NCBI GenBank assembly: GCA_964484795.1
Contig: CAZAFN010000018.1
Span: forward strand, 1-30,555
Origin: CAZAFN01 sp964484795
GTDB lineage: Bacteria; Pseudomonadota; Alphaproteobacteria; Methylaequorales; Methylaequoraceae
Direction: 5' to 3'
DNA: 30,555 nucleotides
The notes below the pieces were generated by a model that was not told where the DNA came from, searched no databases, and saw nothing but the letters and a program-made list of their open reading frames with translations. The position numbers and the translations under genes are program-made. Positions 25,392-30,555 of this stretch are shown piece after piece (position 1 is the first letter of the stretch; each line of letters opens with the position of its first letter).

Positions 25392-25473
25392 AAATGAACT
25401 TAAAATGAACTTTTGAATCATCATTTCTTAATTTTCAATTTATTATACATATAATAAGCTTGCATTTTGCAAG
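25392..25473 (+). promoter_or_regulatory. pqqA upstream region: direct repeat, -10 box and small hairpin
   Basis: AAATGAACTT occurs twice, at 25392-25401 and 25403-25412, an 11-base period that puts both copies on the same face of the helix. TATAAT (25450-25455) is a good -10; the -35 is poor, as expected for an activated promoter. CTTGCATTTTGCAAG (25459-25473) is a perfect inverted repeat at the likely transcript start. The repeat could bind a response regulator; this is inferred from layout. Confidence 0.45.
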
Positions 25474-25503
25474 TGAAATCCAAACTATAAAAGGAGATAA
25501 ATT

Positions 25504-25581
25504 ATGGCTTGGACAAAACCAATGATTTCTGAGATCTCAGTAGGTCTTGAAATCAATTCATACGCTTGCGCTGAGAAGTAA
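25504..25581 (+). CDS. pqqA: PqqA, peptide precursor of pyrroloquinoline quinone
   Basis: The ribosomal peptide that becomes PQQ. Its 25 residues read MAWTKPMISEISVGLEINSY followed by ACAEK. Glu16 and Tyr20 have the invariant ExxxY spacing; these two side chains are cross-linked by PqqE and form the cofactor. The SEISVGLEINSY core matches PqqA across proteobacteria. AAGGAG (25491-25496) seven bases before the ATG is one of the strongest ribosome-binding sites in the window, fitting the need for much more precursor than enzyme. A hairpin follows before pqqB. Confidence 0.97.
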   Translation: MAWTKPMISEISVGLEINSYACAEK

Positions 25582-25602
25582 TTTTTAGCACAGGCAAGAA
25601 TA

Positions 25603-25639
25603 GCCCCTTAAGTCTAATTTGCCTTAAGGGGCAATTTTT
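25603..25639 (+). terminator. Terminator/attenuator hairpin between pqqA and pqqB
   Basis: GCCCCTTAAG (25603-25612) pairs perfectly with CTTAAGGGGC (25623-25632) around a 10-base loop and is followed by AATTTTT. This looks like a Rho-independent terminator with a short U tract. Its place between precursor and enzyme genes suggests partial termination, giving abundant pqqA RNA and less pqqBCDE. Confidence 0.85.
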
Positions 25640-25647
25640 GTAGGTTT

Positions 25648-26572
25648 ATGCTTAAAGTTTTAGTTTTAGGATCTGGAGCAGGAGGAGGCTCTCCGCAGTG
25701 GAACTGCAATAGTAAAGTTAGTAGGGCTGTAAGGAATGGAGAGCCAGGAACTTCTCCAAGAACGCAGTCATCGATAGCGGTAACATCTAACGATTCGGAG
25801 TGGTTCTTATTTAATGCTTCACCAGACTTAGGTTCGCAAATTCTCAGAAACCAACAAATGCACCCAAAAAAGGATTTGAGGCATAGTCCTATAAGCGGAG
25901 TAGTTTTAACAAATGGTGATGTGGATCATGTGGCAGGTCTTTTGACTTTAAGAGAAAGACAAGATCTTTCTTTATATGCTCACTCCAGAGTTCATTCAGT
26001 ATTAAAAGAAAATTCAATCTTTAACGTTTTAAACCCAGATTATGTTGAAAGGCGTGAAATGAAAATGAATGAAAAGTTTGAGCTTAAGAATAAATACAAT
26101 GATGGTGTTGGCCTTGAGATAGAAGCTTTTGAAGTCCCTGGGAAGATTGCTCTTTGGCTTGAAGATGAGTCGAAAGGTGAAAACTTTGGCACGCAAGAAG
26201 GTGACACGATTGGGTTAAAAATATCTTCAAAAAAAAATGGAAAGTCTTTTTTTTACATACCAGCATGTGCAAAAATGACTGATGAACTAGCCAATAGACT
26301 TAGAGGATCAGAAATGATTTTATTTGATGGAACGCTTTGGGAAAATGATGAGATGGCTATGAGTAAAGTTGGTGAGAAAACTGGACAGAGGATGGGACAT
26401 ATGAATAATTCAGGAGAAGATGGTTCCGTTCAAGTATTTAAAGAACTAGATGTTAAGAGAAAAATATTTATACATATAAACACGACAAACCCCATTTTAC
26501 TGGGAAACTCAGATGAGAGACAATATGTTCAAGAAAATGGATGGGAAGTGAGTTTTGATGGAATGGAGATTG
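25648..26572 (+). CDS. pqqB: PqqB, PQQ biosynthesis protein (end lost in assembly gap)
   Basis: A metallo-beta-lactamase-fold oxygenase of PQQ synthesis, cytoplasmic. 308 residues are visible. They include LGSGAGGGSPQWNCN at the N-terminus, PRTQSSIAV, LTNGDVDHVAGLL and GQRMGHMNNSGEDGS. HINTTNPIL and ENGWEVSFDGMEI close the visible part. PqqB normally ends one or two residues after GMEI, so the stop codon should lie at the very start of the N run at 26573. The open frame that runs on into pqqC exists only because the Ns hide the stop. It starts nine bases after the attenuator hairpin. Confidence 0.95.
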
Positions 26573-26589
26573 NNNNNNNNNNNNNNNNN
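26573..26589. other. Assembly gap (17 N) between pqqB and pqqC
   Basis: A run of 17 Ns where the pqqB stop codon and the short pqqB-pqqC spacer are expected. The real gap length is unknown. Confidence 0.99.
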
Positions 26590-26613
26590 AGTAATTGTGG
26601 AGGAATTTTAAAA

Positions 26614-27342
26614 ATGAATAGCAAAAGAGAACCATGGACCAAGAAAAAGTTTGAAGAAAAGTTGCGTGAAAAATCTAAGTTTTACCACAGGAATCATGAA
26701 TTTAACATACTTATGAATGAGGGTAAATTGGATAAAAAAGCCGTGCAGGGTTGGGTTGCAAACCGTTTTTATTATCAGGTAGCAATTCCTATTAAAGATG
26801 CTGCCATATTGTCAAATTGTTGGGACCGTGACATTAGGCGGGATTGGATTCAGCGTATAATTGATCATGATGGTAATGGAAAAGATTCTGGTGGAATAGA
26901 AGCTTGGTTAGAACTTGGTGACTCAGTTGGATTGCATAGGGATGAACTCGTAATGCACAAGCATCTTTTGCCAGGTGTAAAATTTGCAATAGATGCCTAC
27001 ATTAATTTTGCAAAACAGAATCCCTGGCAAGTTTCTGCAAGCTCATCTTTAACTGAATTGTTTGCTCCAGTAATACATCAAGATCGCATTGATAACTGGC
27101 CTGAAAAATATCCTTGGATTGATAAGGAAAAAGGGTTTAGATATTTTAATAAACGTTTAACCGAAGCTCGTAGGGATGTAGAGATGGGACTTGAGGTAAC
27201 TTTAGAATATTACAAAACTAGAGAACAACAAGAATCGATGCTTGATGTACTTCAGTTTAAACTTGATGTCCTGTGGACGATGTGTGACTGCATGTGGCTG
27301 GCTTATATTGAAAAAAAACCCCCATATCATAATTGTAAATAA
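26614..27342 (+). CDS. pqqC: PqqC, pyrroloquinoline-quinone synthase
   Basis: Cofactor-less oxidase that catalyses the last ring closure and eight-electron oxidation to PQQ. From the ATG at 26614 the protein has 242 residues, close to the family norm. It begins MNSKREPWTKKKFEEKLREK. GWVANRFYYQVAIPIKDAAI, NCWDRDIRRDWIQRIIDHDG, GIEAWLELGDSVGL and ELFAPVIHQDRI follow; these blocks contain the His, Arg and Tyr residues that line the active site. GGAGG lies ten bases before the ATG, which together with family length decides the start. Its TAA shares a base with the pqqD ATG. Confidence 0.96.
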   Translation: MNSKREPWTKKKFEEKLREKSKFYHRNHEFNILMNEGKLDKKAVQGWVANRFYYQVAIPIKDAAILSNCWDRDIRRDWIQRIIDHDGNGKDSGGIEAWLELGDSVGLHRDELVMHKHLLPGVKFAIDAYINFAKQNPWQVSASSSLTELFAPVIHQDRIDNWPEKYPWIDKEKGFRYFNKRLTEARRDVEMGLEVTLEYYKTREQQESMLDVLQFKLDVLWTMCDCMWLAYIEKKPPYHNCK

Positions 27343-27629
27343 TGACGAATATTTTGAAAATAAAAAATGAGACAGTTCCAAAATTTCCAAAACACGTTAG
27401 ATTTAAATATAATGAACCAAGAAAAGAGTGGGTTATTCTTGCACCTGAGAGGCTCGTTAAACCAGATGAAATTGCCGTTGAAATTCTTAAACTGGTTGAT
27501 GGGAGAAAGTCAGTGAAAGAAATTTCTAACGAACTTAGTGGAAAGTTTAACGCACCGGAGGACGTTATTTTGAAAGATGTGACGAATATGCTTCAGGAAC
27601 TTGCTGATAAAGGGTTTATATTAGAATGA
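27342..27629 (+). CDS. pqqD: PqqD, PqqA-binding chaperone
   Basis: A 95-residue RRE-fold protein that binds PqqA and presents it to PqqE. The sequence has PKFPKHVRFKYNEPRKEWVI, LAPERLV, ILKLVDGRKSVKEISNEL and LQELADKGFI, all standard PqqD blocks. Its first base overlaps the pqqC stop (TAATG) and its last four overlap the start of pqqE (ATGA), so translation is coupled and near-equimolar amounts of D and E are expected. Confidence 0.96.
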   Translation: MTNILKIKNETVPKFPKHVRFKYNEPRKEWVILAPERLVKPDEIAVEILKLVDGRKSVKEISNELSGKFNAPEDVILKDVTNMLQELADKGFILE

Positions 27630-28765
27630 AAAAAGCAAATGGTTTAAAAAGAGCTTCGGATTATGGGATTAAGGCACCACTAGCACTATTGGCTGAACTA
27701 TCGCATAGGTGTCCACTTCAGTGCCCATATTGTTCAAACCCTGTCCAGCTAGAAAAAAAGACAGGAGAGTTGACTACAGATGAATGGAAGTCTGTTGTTG
27801 ATCAAGCTGTAGAGATGGGTATGCATCAAATACATTTGTCAGGAGGGGAGCCCACCGTTAGACATGACCTTGAGGAGATAGTAGAGCATTGTTCTAAAAA
27901 AGGTTTATATACAAATCTAATTACTTCAGGCGTTTTACTTAATCCAGATAGGCTTGAAAAACTAGAAAAATTTGGTTTGGAACATGTTCAAATTTCTTTT
28001 CAAGATACAGAAAGTGAAAATGCTGACAGAATTGGAGGTTATAAAGGTGGGCATGCCAAAAAGCTTGAGGTTGCAAAATGGGTTAGAGATGTTGACATAC
28101 CACTCACATGCAACTGTGTTGTTCACAGACAAAATATTGATAATTTAGAAAATTTTATTAAAATGGCATTGGACTTGGATGCAGAAAGAGTTGAAATTGC
28201 TCAAGTTCAATATTATGGGTGGGCTCTAAAAAATAGAGCGGCATTCATACCTACACCAGAACAACTTGATCATGCAACTGAGATAGTAGAAAAGGCTAGA
28301 ATTGATTTAAAAGGTAAATTGGTCATTGATTATGTTATCCCAGATTATTATGCAAAGCACCCCAAAAACTGTATGGGAGGATGGGGCAGAAGGTTTTTAA
28401 ATATGAATCCTAAGGGATTTGTTCTTCCTTGTCATGCAGCTGAAACGATTCCGCATTTGAAGTTTGATAATGTAAGAGAACATAGTTTAAAATGGATTTG
28501 GGAAAATTCTGAAGCTTTTAATCTTTATAGGGGTACTGATTGGATGCCGGAACCATGCAAATCTTGTGACAGAAAAGAAATTGACTGGGGTGGATGTAGA
28601 TGTCAGGCAATGGCACTTACAGGTGATGCAAAAAACACAGACCCTGCCTGTTCTATATCTCCATTGCACAATGAAATATTCTCTATGGCTGAAGAGGAAT
28701 CAAAAACAGCTCCTCCAGAGTTTATTTACAGAAGATACGGCGTTAGGTTTAATTCACCTATTTGA
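27626..28765 (+). CDS. pqqE: PqqE, radical SAM enzyme that cross-links Glu and Tyr of PqqA
   Basis: Forms the carbon-carbon bond between Glu16 and Tyr20 of PqqA in the cytoplasm. The radical-SAM cluster motif CPLQCPYC has Cys29, Cys33 and Cys36. LSGGEPTVR is the SAM-binding GGE block. The C-terminal SPASM domain has the expected cysteines, in NCMGGWGRRF, VLPCHAAE, EPCKSCDRKEI, GGCRCQ and DPACS, for the auxiliary clusters. Length (379) is typical. It overlaps pqqD by four bases and converges on xoxJ with an eight-base overlap of ends. Confidence 0.97.
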   Translation: MKKANGLKRASDYGIKAPLALLAELSHRCPLQCPYCSNPVQLEKKTGELTTDEWKSVVDQAVEMGMHQIHLSGGEPTVRHDLEEIVEHCSKKGLYTNLITSGVLLNPDRLEKLEKFGLEHVQISFQDTESENADRIGGYKGGHAKKLEVAKWVRDVDIPLTCNCVVHRQNIDNLENFIKMALDLDAERVEIAQVQYYGWALKNRAAFIPTPEQLDHATEIVEKARIDLKGKLVIDYVIPDYYAKHPKNCMGGWGRRFLNMNPKGFVLPCHAAETIPHLKFDNVREHSLKWIWENSEAFNLYRGTDWMPEPCKSCDRKEIDWGGCRCQAMALTGDAKNTDPACSISPLHNEIFSMAEEESKTAPPEFIYRRYGVRFNSPI

Positions 28766-29636
28766 CAGTTGCCCTACCTTTAATCAATGCTTCTGTAGTT
28801 GATTCATCCGCTTTCTTTCTTTTTCCAGGTCTTAAGCTAAGAATTGGGATGTTGTGTTTTTTTAGTATGGCATCTATTTCTTTTTGATTATTCTTAATGA
28901 ATTTATTTAATTTTTTTTTCCAATCTGTTTCGCCATCTCTTACACCCATTGTTGTATAGTAATCCATCCTACCCCAACCTTGGTCTGTAGTTTCTAATGG
29001 TATGAAAACATATTCGTCTTTTTTTATTCCATGTTTATTAAGAAAGTGGATTCCTATTGGACCAGACATAAAAGCGATGTCAGCCAAGCCATCGATTAGA
29101 TCTTCTATCATGGTTTCCCCAATTATTGCTTTTCTTGGATCAAACGTTAGGTTGTATGGTCTTACTCTTCCCATTAAATTATATCTTTGCAAAACGAAAG
29201 TAGGGGGCGTTCCGGCTTGAACCCCAATGGTTAACTCAGCTAATTGAGGATGATCTGGTCTGTCAACTTCAATTCCGCTATCTTTTAAATAGATCATTCC
29301 ATAAGACCATCGCATATATGGAACGGTGTTTAGAACAAGATCATTTCCAGAAGTGATTCCAATGAGAATGTCACATTTTTTTTTATTGAGCGTATTTCTT
29401 ACGTAACCAATTACTTGGGGAAAATATTCATAAACAACTGGAATGTTAAGTTTTTTACCCAGTAATTTAGCAATGTCATTTTCAAAACCTTCTCCTTTTT
29501 CATTGGAAAATGGCATATTGGAAGGATCAGCACATACTCTTAGGTGTTGAGTGTCAACGGCCTCAATTGCAGTTTCTCTTGATTTAATTTCAAAAACAAA
29601 AGAAAAAAATAGTAAAATAGTTAAGAATATTTTCAT
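28758..29636 (-). CDS. xoxJ: XoxJ (MxaJ-like), periplasmic protein of the methanol dehydrogenase system
   Basis: A 292-residue protein of the extracellular solute-binding family 3 fold, with a signal peptide (MKIFLTILLFFSFVFEIKSR). Blocks LRVCADPSNMPFSNEKGEGF and KCDILIGITSGNDLVLNT with PYMRWSYGMIYL match the quinoprotein-dehydrogenase-associated binding proteins. XoxJ is thought to bind and activate XoxF, perhaps during insertion of PQQ or metal, rather than serve a transporter. The frame opens nine bases earlier with a TTG at 29645, but the ATG at 29636 is the natural start. It follows xoxG by 48 bases; no transporter genes adjoin it on this strand. Confidence 0.92.
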   Translation of the reverse strand: MKIFLTILLFFSFVFEIKSRETAIEAVDTQHLRVCADPSNMPFSNEKGEGFENDIAKLLGKKLNIPVVYEYFPQVIGYVRNTLNKKKCDILIGITSGNDLVLNTVPYMRWSYGMIYLKDSGIEVDRPDHPQLAELTIGVQAGTPPTFVLQRYNLMGRVRPYNLTFDPRKAIIGETMIEDLIDGLADIAFMSGPIGIHFLNKHGIKKDEYVFIPLETTDQGWGRMDYYTTMGVRDGETDWKKKLNKFIKNNQKEIDAILKKHNIPILSLRPGKRKKADESTTEALIKGRATVK

Positions 29637-29684
29637 TTTAGTCAAAAAAAGGTAGCTGTAAAATTTACAACCGCAGAAGAATTT

Positions 29685-30296
29685 TTATTCTTCTTTAAAC
29701 TTAGGCAATTTTGGAAGTCTTACGCCTCTTCTTATTTTACCATCAGCCCTAGCCTTAACATATCTGAAAATATCATTGATGTGTGGTGCAACATTAGTGT
29801 TCTCACCAAAGGCTGGCATCACGTTTCCTTTTTGTGCTCCCTCTTCAACACCTCTACCGTTAGCAATTACTGTAAAAAAATCAATATAATCTAAACCTTC
29901 TTTAACTGACATCATAAGGGATGGTGCATAGGTGCTTCCCATAGCATCAGGTCCATGGCACACATGGCACTCAGCATGATACGCTCTCCACCCTTTGTAT
30001 GTGGAGAAATCCATCCAACCATATTTCATTTCCACAAGGGAATCATCATTTCTACATTCTTCGAGATCTTCTTCTTGAACAAAGTCCACAGCAGTATCTT
30101 TACAATAAATTTGTATGAGATTTAGAGGTGTTCCATCTTCTTTAAGCCTATCACCCTTACCATAGGTAACGTAATAAGTTGGATTGTCATCATCATCGAA
30201 CTGGGGTTCTACAGCTTCTGGAGTTGGTACAGCCTTGGTCGCAGAACTATACAACAATAGTGTAGCTATTAGTAAAAATTTTTTAAAGCCTGTCAT
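29685..30296 (-). CDS. xoxG: XoxG, c-type cytochrome, electron acceptor of XoxF
   Basis: Periplasmic cytochrome that takes electrons from the lanthanide-type methanol dehydrogenase. Its 203 residues have a signal peptide (to about residue 22) and an acidic N-terminal extension (EPQFDDDDNPTYYVTYGKGD). The single haem motif is CHVCH (Cys110, Cys113, His114), and the likely sixth ligand is Met160 in NVMPAFGE. The long region before the haem site, with two extra cysteines at about 65 and 81, and the IANGRGVEEGAQKG stretch are typical of XoxG. AGGAAGAG lies three bases before the ATG. It sits between xoxF and xoxJ. Confidence 0.93.
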   Translation of the reverse strand: MTGFKKFLLIATLLLYSSATKAVPTPEAVEPQFDDDDNPTYYVTYGKGDRLKEDGTPLNLIQIYCKDTAVDFVQEEDLEECRNDDSLVEMKYGWMDFSTYKGWRAYHAECHVCHGPDAMGSTYAPSLMMSVKEGLDYIDFFTVIANGRGVEEGAQKGNVMPAFGENTNVAPHINDIFRYVKARADGKIRRGVRLPKLPKFKEE

Positions 30297-30388
30297 AATC
30301 TCTTCCTAAAAATATAATTCCAATAAATAATATCTATTTATATTGTAAATATGTCCTAAAACTCAACACTTTTATTTTTTTTTTTTGC

Positions 30389-30423
30389 AAAAAAAAAGCC
30401 CGAATAATTACTCGGGCTTTTTT
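30389..30423 (-). terminator. Rho-independent terminator after xoxF
   Basis: Read on the minus strand, AAAAAAGCCCGA (30423-30412), loop GTAATTAT, then TCGGGC (30403-30398) followed by nine Ts. It lies 25 bases after the xoxF stop. The downstream xoxG and xoxJ would then depend on read-through or on a promoter in 30297-30388, which I could not identify with confidence. Confidence 0.88.
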
Positions 30424-30447
30424 AAATAGCGATTTACTGTTGCTCTA

Positions 30448-30555
30448 CTACGGTAAAGAGAAAACAGTCAACACACCACCAAGAGCAGTATGGTTGTGAA
30501 GTGCAGCATATGCACCCACAGCACCAAGACCTGCAGTTGGATCAGTAAGACCAGC
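30448..30555 (-). CDS. xoxF: XoxF, lanthanide-type PQQ methanol dehydrogenase (C-terminal 35 residues only)
   Basis: Only the end of the gene is present, translated by hand: AGLTDPTAGLGAVGAYAALH, then NHTALGGVLTVFSLP and TAG. The GLTDPTAGLGAVGA...L.NHT..GG.L.VFSL pattern is the characteristic C-terminus of XoxF proteins. XoxF oxidises methanol in the periplasm with PQQ and a light lanthanide. The metal-ligand region, including the extra aspartate that marks lanthanide binding, lies outside the window, so the XoxF call rests on this tail and on xoxG, xoxJ and pqq beside it. Confidence 0.9.
   Translation of the reverse strand, partial: AGLTDPTAGLGAVGAYAALHNHTALGGVLTVFSLP

Noticed and set aside
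25648..27342. A natural PqqB-PqqC fusion protein
   Set aside because: The open frame passes through 17 Ns; PqqB is complete before them and PqqC has its own ribosome-binding site and start.
29637..29645. TTG at 29645 as the start of xoxJ
   Set aside because: The ATG at 29636 leads straight into a good signal peptide.

Overview
The window is about 30.5 kb of strongly AT-rich, very compact DNA. It looks like a streamlined, probably marine, alphaproteobacterium able to use methanol through a lanthanide-type (XoxF) methanol dehydrogenase. The alphaproteobacterial reading rests on gene order: rpmH-rnpA-yidC-engB-argB-HAD phosphatase-dapD, ABC permease-argD-argF, and apaG next to metZ. An AEGEAN-169- or HIMB59-like lineage is a guess; no rRNA or marker phylogeny was possible. 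Genes commonly overlap or lie a few bases apart, several convergent pairs overlap at their stop codons, and no stretch over 300 bases lacks a gene. The longest gaps are 9554-9716, 30297-30447, 25382-25503 and 9794-9889, all described below. I saw no mobile elements, CRISPR arrays or phage genes.

Left third (1-9553): a leftward housekeeping block carries ggt, rpmH, rnpA, yidC, engB, argB, a HAD phosphatase and dapD (cut by the window edge). It covers ribosome and tRNA processing, membrane insertion, arginine and lysine synthesis. panB-panC (pantothenate) run rightward and meet a leftward gene for a coiled-coil lipoprotein with an OmpA-like tail. Middle (9717-20413): tRNA-Arg(ACG), then nrdA-nrdB with a likely NrdR operator, mscS and recX leftward, an ABC-2 permease with argD-argF rightward, then trkH-apaG-metZ leftward.

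Right third (20468-30555): an island for periplasmic methanol oxidation. A rightward operon encodes a substrate-binding protein, a YVTN beta-propeller, an ABC ATPase, an ABC permease, a cupredoxin-like protein without copper ligands and an uncharacterised exported protein. This is the ABC set known to accompany PQQ alcohol dehydrogenases, and it resembles the lanthanide-uptake (lut) cluster of Methylorubrum. It is followed by pqqA, an attenuator-like hairpin, and pqqB-C-D-E for the PQQ cofactor. Converging on it are xoxJ, xoxG (cytochrome c) and the last 35 codons of xoxF. Together these would make the cofactor, possibly supply the metal, mature the enzyme and take its electrons.

Two runs of N are assembly gaps: 11324-11333 inside nrdA and 26573-26589 between pqqB and pqqC. 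The apparent pqqB-pqqC fusion is an artefact of the second gap.
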